Assembly (NCBI RefSeq): GCF_000153125.2 | Contig: NZ_CM002299.1 | Span: 3,422,928-3,486,927, forward strand | Length of the DNA: 64,000 bases | Source: Congregibacter litoralis KT71 | GTDB taxonomy: Bacteria > Pseudomonadota > Gammaproteobacteria > Pseudomonadales > Halieaceae | Direction: 5' to 3' | Part shown: positions 1 to 8,197 of the stretch, in pieces | Numbering within the stretch: position 1 is the first letter of the stretch | How the letters are laid out: the number at the start of each line of letters is the position of its first letter | Program-made: the position numbers and the translations under genes | The notes under the pieces: generated by a model | Database searches by the model: none | What the model was told of the DNA's origin: nothing | Seen by the model: only the letters and a program-made list of their open reading frames with translations

Positions 1-972
1 CACCCTGACGCAAGCAATGATTACAAAGCGGTTCTCAATTTGCTTAGCCTAACTGCCACATCCGTTGAAAATGCCTCACGTGGCACACCATCTCGGCTTG
101 TTGTCTCTTGCAACGCAGCGCCAGAGGACACTGACCGTTTCCCTGGAGTTGATTTTGTCAAAGTTAATCTTCCTGCGCCGCCTAAATGCGACCAGGGGAG
201 AATCACTTTAGAAGATGTAATGCTCGACAAAGGCATCAAAATCCTTCACGCGCTGCTTCATTGCAAAAAATTTAAACCCGAATGGATATTTATCTTGGAT
301 GCAGACGATTGGGTTTCCAAGACCATGGTTAAAAATGTATTCAGTCGTGCCTCTATGGAAACCGACTTCCTGTTCGTCAGTTCCGGCACGCTAATCAATC
401 ACCAAAACTTGACCTATCAAAAACGATACGGATTACATAGGTATTGCGGGAGCACATTTGCCTTCAAATTCTCACTGCTATCCCACCTAACATCACTTCA
501 TCGTTATGGTGAGGAGGGACCCAGCATCCACCCAAATGAACTAAAAACCAACGCGGCAATTCTTTCGCTGATACTCGGCGATCATAGTTGTCGGCTACCA
601 TTTTTACGTAACAACGGACTTAAGGGGCGATCACTAACAGATAACCCCATAGCGTGGGTCGTAGACACCACGGAGAACCACTCAAACACAAAATCCGGCG
701 GACGGGGAAAGCCGATAACGCAAGCTCTGCTCGATCAGTTTGGCCTAAGCAAGCTCAATCACTTAGTTAGGTCATCGCCAGCAACCCCTTCAGACTTTTT
801 GCAATATCACGTCAATGCACTGAAATCGCTGGCCGGAGATCTTACGCATACCTCTCGCCTGTCGAACGCAAGCCCTCTTTTAAATCTATTTGCCGAAGAT
901 CTGCCTGAGGCCAATGAACTTGCACGTAGTTACATTAGGGAGAGCCCTGCGGCAAGGTTACAGGTCAAATGA
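1..972 (+). CDS. Glycosyltransferase-like protein, 5' end outside window
   Basis: The reading frame is open from base 1 (HPDASNDYKAVLN...), so the true start lies upstream; the first possible internal start is TTG at 40. An Ile-Leu-Asp-Ala-Asp-Asp stretch (Asp-Ala-Asp-Asp at about 298-309) resembles the DxD metal/nucleotide-sugar site of GT-A glycosyltransferases. The neighbours are teichoic-acid-like polymer genes, so a role in building the same surface glycan is inferred. I cannot name a substrate. The DNA is AT-richer than the later part of the window, as is usual for variable glycan loci. Confidence 0.6.
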   Translation, partial: HPDASNDYKAVLNLLSLTATSVENASRGTPSRLVVSCNAAPEDTDRFPGVDFVKVNLPAPPKCDQGRITLEDVMLDKGIKILHALLHCKKFKPEWIFILDADDWVSKTMVKNVFSRASMETDFLFVSSGTLINHQNLTYQKRYGLHRYCGSTFAFKFSLLSHLTSLHRYGEEGPSIHPNELKTNAAILSLILGDHSCRLPFLRNNGLKGRSLTDNPIAWVVDTTENHSNTKSGGRGKPITQALLDQFGLSKLNHLVRSSPATPSDFLQYHVNALKSLAGDLTHTSRLSNASPLLNLFAEDLPEANELARSYIRESPAARLQVK

Positions 973-973
973 C

Positions 974-1001
974 TGCAGCGCGGCTAAGTCGATCCGCTGC
1001 A
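974..1001 (+). terminator. Inverted repeat just after the first gene, weak terminator
   Basis: TGCAGCG (974-980) pairs perfectly with CGCTGCA (995-1001) across a 14-base loop, two bases after the stop codon of the first gene. There is no T-run after it, so it is at best a weak or Rho-assisted terminator. I see nothing else clear in the 338 bases between the first two genes. Confidence 0.3.
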
Positions 1002-1310
1002 TTAGGAATGCATCCCCATCGCCCCTGCTATCGTGAATAATTACAACTTAACTTTTTTGATATCAAATGTGTTCCTTTAAGGCTCTTTACGCTGTCTCAT
1101 AAACCGCTCTATGGCATATTATCAAGACAAACCGCTTCGCATACTCAAGTTGAAGTGATTGCTAAACGACGTGCCTCAGCGCCAAGGTCGGTTTCAAAAA
1201 AACCGCAAAAGATAAAAAACCATTGCTCATTTAACAATCTAGAACAGTCGCATTTTTGAATTACGTTTTTGCAAAGCAACAGAACGATAAAACTGCCGAC
1301 AAAAAAATCT

Positions 1311-2381
1311 ATGGCTAAAGAACATTTCAAAAACTTTCTCTCGTGGCTTAATTGGCTTATCGACCTCGTGCTCATACGTTTAAGAGCGATATTGGGGCTC
1401 AAAGAAAACATAGTCTTTTACAGTGACCAGGACTACCACCTCATTCACTTAGCCCCGGTAGTAAAGTCTCTCAGCCTTCTCCGGAAAGCTAGAATCACCA
1501 TCATCTGTTCACAGCAGTTTGACACATCGCAATTCCCAAACATCAGATGCATCGTGGGTAGCGCGTACACGTGGAAAAAACCCCTTGCTATAAACCTTCT
1601 TATTTCCAGCGAGCTCATTGAAGTTCCAAAATATTTGGCAGGGAAATCTGTTTATTTTGGGCATGGTATCGGCCCAAAAATTAATCATCTTTACAGTGAA
1701 ATGCTTGGCGGCTTTGATTACGTTTACTGCCCTTGCAAATACTTTTACCAGAAACTATCGACAGACATGCCCGGCCTAAGACTCAGAGAAATCGGCCTGC
1801 CAGTGCTGGACGTCAAGCCTAAACCTGAAGAAAGGAAGTACCTGCTGTACGCGCCTTCTTGGAACATCGATGAAACTCTAATTTCCGACTACAACAGCGT
1901 ACTCACTTTGCTATCTGAGCTAGAAGGACACGAAGTGATTGTCAGTCTGCACCCGTTGCTTGCGCGTGACATAGCTAGAGGAAAGCTACCAAAGCTCATT
2001 AGCTTTTCAGATACCCCCTTCATGAAAATGATCACTGATACCGACTTCTCCTCAAGCTTTGAAGTTTTGCTGGAGTCAAAGCTAGTCATAGGCGATATAA
2101 GTTCTCTACTTTTCGAGGCACTTGCTTTCGACATTCCGATCGTTTTTGACGGAAATGAGACTGTCTACGTCGAATGCAAGGCAACGGACATTCTCTACGA
2201 CCTTCGAGAAGCCACCTATCCATTAACTGAAATCTGTACCGATGACTTAATAAGAATCGCTATTCAAGAGGATCCTCGGAGGGCCCAGCGGAGTAAACTT
2301 GCACGCAGGTATCTGTCAAACGATGGGTTTGCCAGCACCGTGTTTTGCGACGAAGTGTGCAAACTGCTAGATAAAACCTAA
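1311..2381 (+). CDS. CDP-glycerol glycerophosphotransferase-family protein (TagB/TagF-like)
   Basis: Predicted transferase of the Glyphos_transf (TagB/TagF) type, which adds polyol phosphate units to a growing glycan from a CDP-activated donor. The C-terminal half carries the family landmarks: a His-Gly-x-Gly-x-Lys loop (FGHGIGPK) and a GDISSLLFEALAFDIPIVF segment close to the family's SDxSSxxxD/E motif. A hydrophobic patch near the N-terminus suggests membrane association. I chose ATG 1311; the frame extends to a TTG at 1269, but neither has a strong ribosome-binding site. It precedes the CDP-ribitol gene in the same direction, so CDP-ribitol could be the donor; that is inference. Confidence 0.65.
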   Translation: MAKEHFKNFLSWLNWLIDLVLIRLRAILGLKENIVFYSDQDYHLIHLAPVVKSLSLLRKARITIICSQQFDTSQFPNIRCIVGSAYTWKKPLAINLLISSELIEVPKYLAGKSVYFGHGIGPKINHLYSEMLGGFDYVYCPCKYFYQKLSTDMPGLRLREIGLPVLDVKPKPEERKYLLYAPSWNIDETLISDYNSVLTLLSELEGHEVIVSLHPLLARDIARGKLPKLISFSDTPFMKMITDTDFSSSFEVLLESKLVIGDISSLLFEALAFDIPIVFDGNETVYVECKATDILYDLREATYPLTEICTDDLIRIAIQEDPRRAQRSKLARRYLSNDGFASTVFCDEVCKLLDKT

Positions 2382-2593
2382 GCAAGCGTAATTTGCATTG
2401 GACTAGCAAAATCTAGTCTGGGACGGGCCTCTCATGTCACGTCCAAGCTGGCTGCAATCATAACTAGTAAAACGTGACTCGAAATCCGCTAAACTCACAG
2501 TCAGAGTCTTCAAGTAACCGTTATATCATGTCGAAAGAAACACGACATTAAAAAGCATTTATATCTATTCAGACTATAAAACAGAGGATAATC

Positions 2594-3955
2594 GTGACAA
2601 AAGTGTATGCGGCTATTTTATCCGGCGGTACCGGCACTCGCTTTCTTGGCGACATTCCAAAACAGTACGTGAAGCTGGCAGGTCGAACCATTCTGGAACA
2701 TACAATAAGTGTGTTCGATGACCACGATGGCATCGACGAAGTAATAATAGTTGTGGCCGAGGACTTCCGGAATTATGTTGAAGAGCTACTTTTGAGGAAT
2801 GCTTTCACAAAGGTCTCGAAAATCGTAATTGGGGGGGCGACCAGGCAGGACAGCTCTGCCGCCGCGATAGGCGCTATCAATAATGATAACGACTACGTAC
2901 TCCTTCATGATGCTGTACGTCCGCTGGTTTCGTCACAAACAATCTCCGATTGCATTTCGGCTGTTAGATTGAATGATGCAGTTGATGTTGTAACACAATG
3001 CGCAGATACGATAGTGGAAACTCATGATGGTGTGGTGATCTCGAAGATACCTGATAGATCTAGACTGCGCCGCGGGCTCACCCCACAAGCATTTCGAGTA
3101 GGGCTGCTTCGTCGCGCGCACGCTACAATGAAGGAGAATCACGACACCGACTTCACGGATGACTGCGGCATAGTTGTCAAGTATAAGCTAGCACCAGTGG
3201 TGCTAGTGCACGGGACAAGTGACAACATTAAGATCACATACCCTGAAGATATATTTATCGCCGACAAATTCTTTCAGATGCGATCTATATCCATACCGCA
3301 ACAAGACCTATCAAAGTTGAGTGGCAAGGTCATGATAGTGATTGGTGGCAGCAGAGGAATTGGAGAAAGTATCCGTGACTGCGCTGCCGAGCACGGGGTG
3401 AAAACATACTCACTGTCAAGGTCTGACGGCGTTGACATAGCCGATCCCCAGGCGCTTGATAAAGCCTTTGCTGATGTTTTCGCGGACTCAGGAAGAATTG
3501 ACTACATAGTATGTACGGCTGCAGTCCTGCAAATTGGCAAGCTAGTAGATCGGTCGGTGACTGACCTTAAAGCGGAGATCGACGTTAACTATTTCGGATC
3601 TCTTTACGCTGTTAAGTTTGGTGCCCCCTATCTTTCAAAGTCTAAAGGCAGCCTAGTCTTGTTTACCTCCAGCTCATACACCCGTGGCAGAGCACTTTAC
3701 GCCTCTTACTCCTCAATAAAAGCAGCAATAGTGAACTTAGTTCAAGCCACAGCAGAGGAACTCGCAAAAGACAGCGTATCAGTTAACGCAATCAATCCAG
3801 AGAGAACGGCCACCCCTATGCGGGTTGAGAATTTTGGGCATGAGGACCCTAACTCTTTGATGGATGCGAGTGTTGTCGCTAAAGCCACACTCGCAACCCT
3901 TCTTTCAAACGTGACCGGGCAAGTCATAAATGTAAACAAAGCAGAACTAAAGTAG
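2594..3955 (+). CDS. Bcs1-like bifunctional CDP-ribitol synthase (cytidylyltransferase + SDR)
   Basis: Two-domain enzyme. Residues 1-230 are an IspD/TarI-type cytidylyltransferase with the nucleotide loop LSGGTGTRF and a KQY segment. Residues about 245-453 are a short-chain dehydrogenase with GGSRGIG, a conserved Asn-Tyr-Phe-Gly region and Tyr-x3-Lys (YSSIK). The same fusion in Haemophilus influenzae (Bcs1/Acs1) reduces ribulose 5-phosphate to ribitol 5-phosphate and makes CDP-ribitol for capsule; I infer the same here. Start is GTG 2594 with AGAGGA at 2583-2588. The 212-base gap upstream (2382-2593) probably carries the promoter. Confidence 0.8.
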   Translation: MTKVYAAILSGGTGTRFLGDIPKQYVKLAGRTILEHTISVFDDHDGIDEVIIVVAEDFRNYVEELLLRNAFTKVSKIVIGGATRQDSSAAAIGAINNDNDYVLLHDAVRPLVSSQTISDCISAVRLNDAVDVVTQCADTIVETHDGVVISKIPDRSRLRRGLTPQAFRVGLLRRAHATMKENHDTDFTDDCGIVVKYKLAPVVLVHGTSDNIKITYPEDIFIADKFFQMRSISIPQQDLSKLSGKVMIVIGGSRGIGESIRDCAAEHGVKTYSLSRSDGVDIADPQALDKAFADVFADSGRIDYIVCTAAVLQIGKLVDRSVTDLKAEIDVNYFGSLYAVKFGAPYLSKSKGSLVLFTSSSYTRGRALYASYSSIKAAIVNLVQATAEELAKDSVSVNAINPERTATPMRVENFGHEDPNSLMDASVVAKATLATLLSNVTGQVINVNKAELK

Positions 3956-4044
3956 TCGCTCGAGGCTGGTTTATTTTGGCGCGCATGCAGCTAGTCACCA
4001 ATCAACATTATGCCTTGGTCTTGGCGACCAATGAGCGAGGAACC

Positions 4045-4446
4045 CTATTTGCCCTCGGTCGAGCGAATAACTTCGACTATTTCGGTCGTTGAAACCGATG
4101 GTGTTCTCGTCAAGTAATGTACGTCGCAGAGATCTGTAAGGTGATCAAACTTCCCCGCCCAGTCGTCGCCAATCACAAAGATGTCAGCTTTATGCTCTTT
4201 AATGTAGGCACGTTTGTCTTCCATACGGTCCTCTACAAAGACGTCCGTTACGCAGCGAATTGATCGAATAATCTCAATTCTGTCGTTAAGCGAATACACC
4301 GCGTGTTTATTTTTTTTTTCAAAGTTTAGTCGGTCACTAGACACTCCAACCACTAGTCGATCTCCTAACGCCAGAGCGCGTTTCAACAATCTAAGGTGTC
4401 CTACGTGAAAAAGGTCAAACGTGCCGCAAGTAAGCACTGTAATCAT
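4045..4446 (-). CDS. tagD: Glycerol-3-phosphate cytidylyltransferase-like protein (TagD family)
   Basis: Small (133 aa) single-domain nucleotidyltransferase. It has the N-terminal GTFDLFHVGH loop (HxGH catalytic signature) and a C-terminal RTPSVSTTEI segment that matches the RTxGISTT nucleotide loop of TagD/GCT enzymes. The family makes CDP-glycerol from sn-glycerol 3-phosphate and CTP. The start is supported by AAGGAG ten bases upstream. It lies on the opposite strand between the two TagB/F-like genes, so CDP-glycerol for that polymer is the likely product. Related adenylyl- or cytidylyltransferases for other polyol or sugar phosphates are an alternative. Confidence 0.75.
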   Translation of the reverse strand: MITVLTCGTFDLFHVGHLRLLKRALALGDRLVVGVSSDRLNFEKKNKHAVYSLNDRIEIIRSIRCVTDVFVEDRMEDKRAYIKEHKADIFVIGDDWAGKFDHLTDLCDVHYLTRTPSVSTTEIVEVIRSTEGK

Positions 4447-4944
4447 TTGCGTGAATCTCCTTATAAAAAACTCTGTACATCACTGGCACGGGGCTGGGGC
4501 GACCCAAGTTTTGGCAGTCAGCGAGTTAAGGGCTCCATAACCATCCACCTAGTGAAATTCGACGCACCTTTTCAATAGGCAAACCCAACACGCTGGCGCC
4601 AGATGACCGCTGCGCGGACAATTCGATTGACGTCAACACCCGTTTTTCTCAGTTTCGGCTCACCAAACACCTCCAATAGCCAAGGCGTTGCGTTCGTGTT
4701 TCAGCGTGCATTACTTGCAGGACATCTTTTGCCTGACCGAACTACGGGGTATGTCATATCTAGTGTTAATCAGAAACGGTTGCCGAGCAAATCGCACTCA
4801 ATTTTGTTTGATAAAATGAGAACTGGGTCATAGTAGTTAGATGTGCCCTCATTGAATGCGTATCTTACGAAAAATAATAGGAGCAATACCTTTGAATATT
4901 AGCATTGAGAAGACAGCAAGCGCGCTCGTCGGACCCGTTATCAA
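4447..4944. promoter_or_regulatory. Divergent intergenic region
   Basis: This 498-base region separates the TagD-like gene (minus) from the TagF-like gene (plus) and must hold both promoters. An AT-rich TTTATA-like box precedes the TagD gene. I see no convincing conserved protein-coding frame except the 18-codon leader at 4892-4948; the 76-codon open frame at 4603-4833 lacks a family signature. Confidence 0.35.
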
Positions 4945-4948
4945 ATGA
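4892..4948 (+). CDS. Possible 18-codon leader peptide coupled to the TagF-like gene
   Basis: AGGAG at 4879-4883 is followed after 8 bases by TTG (4892), opening an 18-codon frame (MNISIEKTASALVGPVIK). Its TGA stop (4946-4948) overlaps the ATG of the next gene (4945). The spacing and the ATGA overlap suggest translational coupling, while the downstream ATG has no good ribosome-binding site of its own. It could equally be the decayed tail of a lost gene. Confidence 0.35.
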   Translation: MNISIEKTASALVGPVIK

Positions 4949-6120
4949 TTAGACAAAACGCTAAACATTGGCTAAAGAAAAGCATCTATGTCATCGACCT
5001 CTGCATGCCCAAATCTAAGAGAGTGTGGGCTTTTCCAGTGTGCTACCTAAGTGGCAGATTGTTTGACAATGCTCGAGCGATTTTTGAGGAAGTCCGACAC
5101 GACAACTCACTGACAAAAGTCGTGCTATACCGCGATGTAAAGCCAGAGGGACTCGACCGCAGCGATGTTGTTGTGGTGAAACTACACTCTCTCCGTGGGG
5201 TCTTTTTCTTAATGCGATCAGGCGTAGTTTTTGTGCGTCACTGCATGACTCAAGACATCGGTTTTGAAATTGCTCACCGAAGCAGGCTCATGCTTAACGT
5301 CTGGCACGGCATCACAATGAAAAAAATTGGCGTCCAGGCAGCACCCGATTCTGTGACAGGTTGTGATCCGCTAAGCGCCATTGTCAGTTCTTCGGATCGA
5401 GACAAGAAGGTGATGATTCAGAGCTTCAACTACGCAAATGAAGAGAACACGTGGATCACTGGCTTGCCGCGCAATGACCTTTTGTTTAGAGATGAAACGG
5501 CACTCTGGGCAGACGCAGAGGATGAGTTGCAGAAAATTAGGAACAGGATCAATGGTCGGAAGCTAATTCTATTTGCACCTACTTTTCGAGCTGACTGGGA
5601 AGGTTGGGAGGACAAATCTAGCTTTTACGAGTTTAGCAAAGCAGAGCTGATGCTGTTGTCGAGTATTGCCCAAGATAACAATGCGGTGATTGGAGTGAGA
5701 ACCCACCTAAGAGAAGAGAGGGCTGTGCTTGACGCGTTTGGTGGATTAGACGTGATTTTATTCAATGATATTGTCGACCCGACATTGCTGCTCAGAGAGA
5801 CCGAAGTACTGGTCTCTGATTACTCCAGTATCGCAATTGACTTCATGTTGACCAAACGTCCTGTGTTTAGCTTTGCCTTCGATTTTGATCGGTATACGCA
5901 AGGAAGAGGCTGCCAATACGATTTATCAGAGGTTTTTCCAACACCCTTGTGTTTAGATTTCCCTATGTTGGAGAAAGCGCTAAGACTCGCATTAGCCTCC
6001 CCTGAATCAGTTGTTAACACCGAAAAGTATGAACATTCGTTAAAACACTTTCATAAATATGTCGACGGAGACTCAACCCTAAGAGTAGTCAACAGGGTTA
6101 TAGGTCGAGAAGCCAGCTAA
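4945..6120 (+). CDS. CDP-glycerol glycerophosphotransferase-family protein
   Basis: 391-aa transferase of the TagF/TagB family, expected to polymerise or prime glycerol-phosphate or ribitol-phosphate units at the inner membrane. Landmarks in order: a Trp-His-Gly-Ile motif (NVWHGITMKKIG), a GLPRNDLLF segment, LFAPTFRADW, and the signature VSDYSSIAIDFMLTKRPVF near residue 290, followed by a Tyr-rich segment. Start ATG 4945 lies inside the stop of the short upstream leader frame. With the TagD-like and Bcs1-like genes it forms a plausible set for a polyol-phosphate surface polymer. Confidence 0.75.
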   Translation: MIRQNAKHWLKKSIYVIDLCMPKSKRVWAFPVCYLSGRLFDNARAIFEEVRHDNSLTKVVLYRDVKPEGLDRSDVVVVKLHSLRGVFFLMRSGVVFVRHCMTQDIGFEIAHRSRLMLNVWHGITMKKIGVQAAPDSVTGCDPLSAIVSSSDRDKKVMIQSFNYANEENTWITGLPRNDLLFRDETALWADAEDELQKIRNRINGRKLILFAPTFRADWEGWEDKSSFYEFSKAELMLLSSIAQDNNAVIGVRTHLREERAVLDAFGGLDVILFNDIVDPTLLLRETEVLVSDYSSIAIDFMLTKRPVFSFAFDFDRYTQGRGCQYDLSEVFPTPLCLDFPMLEKALRLALASPESVVNTEKYEHSLKHFHKYVDGDSTLRVVNRVIGREAS

Positions 6121-6305
6121 GCTTTGCCCTACAGGAACCTATTTAACAGCCACGATCAAACGTAAGCTGCGACGAGATCTTCGCATTGAGAAATAAAACG
6201 ACTTAGCTTCTACTTTAACTAGGGGTATGCACAACATTGTTTTTGGGCTTCGCGAATAGCTAGGTAGAACACTGGGGTCGGTCGGTTTTCGTAGAGTCCA
6301 CCGGC

Positions 6306-7181
6306 TCAATATGCCACCTGACTGTGGCGGTGCTGCGTAGCGTACTGTACCGGGGATAGGTAACCGAGGCGCGCTTGTTTCCGAGTCCGGTTGTAGAAGA
6401 TCTCAATATACTCCCGGATCGCTGCTCTCGCCTGCGCACGCGTCTCAAAGCGTTCATGGTGAATGAGCTCCGACTTCAGGATTCCCCAAACGCTCTCCAT
6501 CGGCGCGTTGTCCCAACAGTTTCCTTTGCGGCTCATGGACGACAGCATCTGGTGCTGCCGTAGCAGCTGCTGATAGCTCCTCGCACAGTACTGACTGCCG
6601 CGATCGGAATGATGAAGAAGCCCAGGACCTGGTTGCCTGACATCGATCGCACGGCGCAGTGCCGTCTCCGTCAGGTTAACCGTCATCCGTTCCGACATCG
6701 CGTATCCGACAAGCTCCCCGTTGAACAGGTCTTTGATGCCTGCCAGGTACAGCCAGCCCTCGGCGGTGTCGACGTAGGTGAGATCCGTCAGCCACACCTT
6801 GTTCGGCACATCGACGGAGAACTGTCTGGCAAGCCGGTTCGGCGCCACAGGCAGCCTGTGCTTCGAGTCCGTGGTCACACGGAACCGCCGCTTCTGCTTG
6901 CAGCGAAGGCCCTGCTCGCGGCGAATACGCTTGATGCGGTGTACGCCGACACGAATACCGTTGTCGGCAAGATCGGACTGAAGTCGCTCGGGACCATACG
7001 TCCTGCGCGTGCGCTCGTGAGCCGCCTTGATCTCCAGCGTCAAACGCGCGTTCGCCTTCGACCGTGGTGACGGCGGCCGCTTGCGCCAGGCGTAGTAGCC
7101 GCTCTCGGATACGTCCAGCAGACGGCACATCGCGGCGACAGAGTGCTCGTGCCGTAGCCGGTGAATCTGCGCGTACCTCAC
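6306..7181 (-). CDS. IS3-family transposase OrfB (DDE integrase)
   Basis: 291-aa catalytic subunit. It has an N-terminal HTH_21-like region (SEYGYYAW-type segment) followed by the DDE core: Asp in VWLTDLTYVD, Asp in LHHSDRGSQYC and Glu in NAPMESVWGILKSE. The reading starts at a GTG that overlaps the orfA stop (GTGA); in this family the working transposase is usually an OrfAB fusion made by -1 frameshifting, and an A6G run lies in the end of orfA. The frame is intact. Confidence 0.9.
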   Translation of the reverse strand: MRYAQIHRLRHEHSVAAMCRLLDVSESGYYAWRKRPPSPRSKANARLTLEIKAAHERTRRTYGPERLQSDLADNGIRVGVHRIKRIRREQGLRCKQKRRFRVTTDSKHRLPVAPNRLARQFSVDVPNKVWLTDLTYVDTAEGWLYLAGIKDLFNGELVGYAMSERMTVNLTETALRRAIDVRQPGPGLLHHSDRGSQYCARSYQQLLRQHQMLSSMSRKGNCWDNAPMESVWGILKSELIHHERFETRAQARAAIREYIEIFYNRTRKQARLGYLSPVQYATQHRHSQVAY

Positions 7182-7480
7182 CGGGATTCCTTCGCGAAGT
7201 ACGCCGCAAACTTTTTTAGCAGATCGCGCTCCTGCTTGACCTCAGCGAGCTCACGCCGGGCACGGGCCAGCTCCATCTCAAGCTCTGTGGGTGCGCGCTG
7301 ATGCTCACCCACCTGCTTCAGCTTTCCTGCCCGGGCTGCACGCACCCAGTTACTGAGACTGCTCTTGGGGATCGACAGCCGCTCTGCCGCCTTCGCCACC
7401 GACATGCCGGTCGACTCAACCAGCTTCACGGCCTCAGCCCGGAACTCCGGCGTGTAAGATGCCTTGGGGATTCTTTCCAT
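7178..7480 (-). CDS. IS3-family transposase OrfA (helix-turn-helix)
   Basis: 100-aa DNA-binding subunit. It has an N-terminal HTH (YTPEFRAEAVKLVES...MSVAKAAERLSIPKSSLSNWV) and a C-terminal leucine-rich coiled coil ending in RDLLKKFAAYFAKESR. Start ATG 7480 has GGAGG six bases upstream; the longer frame to 7525 has no such site. Its 3' end contains the AAAAAAG slippery run near 7210. Confidence 0.9.
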   Translation of the reverse strand: MERIPKASYTPEFRAEAVKLVESTGMSVAKAAERLSIPKSSLSNWVRAARAGKLKQVGEHQRAPTELEMELARARRELAEVKQERDLLKKFAAYFAKESR

Positions 7481-7848
7481 CGTTGTCCTCCAGATCGTAA
7501 AGATAAACGATCCGATGGACTCCACGAATTCCGACCGACCTCACACCTTTACTTAGGGACCTTTTATCTGGAACAGCTGCCCGGTGTTCACCGCCTCACG
7601 AAACGTACTGATGGGCGGGCATTTTCCCGATAGCACTCGCAGCTAATACCACCGGGGCAACCAAGAAGCGTGGGAAGGTCGATGCACAACGAACGGACAA
7701 GCCCATCGATAGAAGGCAGCCTGCACGACAGCGACTGTCACCGCCGAATTATTATGAGAACTGCTTATTGGCGTGGCGAGCTACAAGCGATATCAACATA
7801 CAAATTGAGCGGAGATCGCGTCAGTGACTTTGGAATTGGAGGTTAGAT

Positions 7849-7968
7849 TTGCAATTTGAGCCTAGCAACACTGCAAGACCCCTTCAGGCAAAAGTCTTCC
7901 TGATGATATCTGCGGGCCTCGTAGTTATACTCATGCTCTGCTACCTCACTTTTCGGCACATCAACTGA
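7849..7968 (+). CDS. Candidate 39-aa single-pass membrane protein
   Basis: A GGAGG at 7838-7842 is followed, with ideal 6-base spacing, by TTG 7849, which opens a 39-codon frame. The product has a short polar N-terminus and then one hydrophobic helix (FLMISAGLVVILMLCYL). It lies between IS elements, so it may be a genuine small membrane protein or the surviving N-terminus of a gene destroyed by IS-linked deletion. The rest of the 7544-7975 interval shows nothing I can support. Confidence 0.35.
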   Translation: MQFEPSNTARPLQAKVFLMISAGLVVILMLCYLTFRHIN

Positions 7969-7975
7969 TACGGCC

Positions 7976-8175
7976 TGAGAATCCCCGACACTTTTTGTGG
8001 TAAAAATCATAGATGATCACAAGAGGTAAACAATGTCTAAAGGGATTCGATACACGGATGAGTTCAAGCAAGAAGCCGTAAACCAGGTCGTCGTGCACGG
8101 CTACACAGTGCTCGATGTCAGCCAGCGGCTGGGTATCTCGAACAAGAGTCTTTACGACTGGATCAAAAGGTTCAG
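7976..8175 (+). mobile_element. Remnant of another IS3-family element, cut by the next IS
   Basis: TGAGAATCCCCGACAC at 7976 looks like an IS3-type terminus. It is followed after 57 bases by an orfA start. The element stops abruptly at 8175, where the neighbouring IS begins, and its continuation is not found on the other side of that IS. Confidence 0.6.
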
Positions 8176-8197
8176 TGAATCGCCACCAGTTCTCTAG
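8033..8197 (+). pseudogene. Truncated IS3 orfA
   Basis: The frame begins MSKGIRYTDEFKQEAVNQVV and carries an HTH segment (TVLDVSQRLGISNKSLYDWI) clearly related to OrfA of IS3-family elements, including the intact neighbour's MSNKRYPEEFKREAV. After KRFS the frame runs into the inverted repeat of the adjoining IS and stops at 8195-8197. Only about 48 codons of the original gene remain. Confidence 0.8.

Larger units (their letters stand above)
6273..7543 (-). mobile_element. IS3-family insertion sequence, complete, CAC target duplication
   Basis: A 1271-bp element with imperfect terminal inverted repeats. The left end TGGGGTCGGTCGG at 6273 and the right end, read on the minus strand, TGAGGTCGGTCGG from 7543, continue with matching bases to about 6304 and 7512. 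It is flanked by a 3-bp direct repeat CAC (6270-6272 and 7544-7546), as expected for IS3-family transposition. It carries overlapping orfA and orfB on the minus strand. Confidence 0.92.

Noticed and set aside
4603..4833. 76-codon plus-strand frame in the TagD-TagF gap
   Set aside because: No recognisable motif or ribosome-binding site, and it lies in AT-rich promoter DNA.
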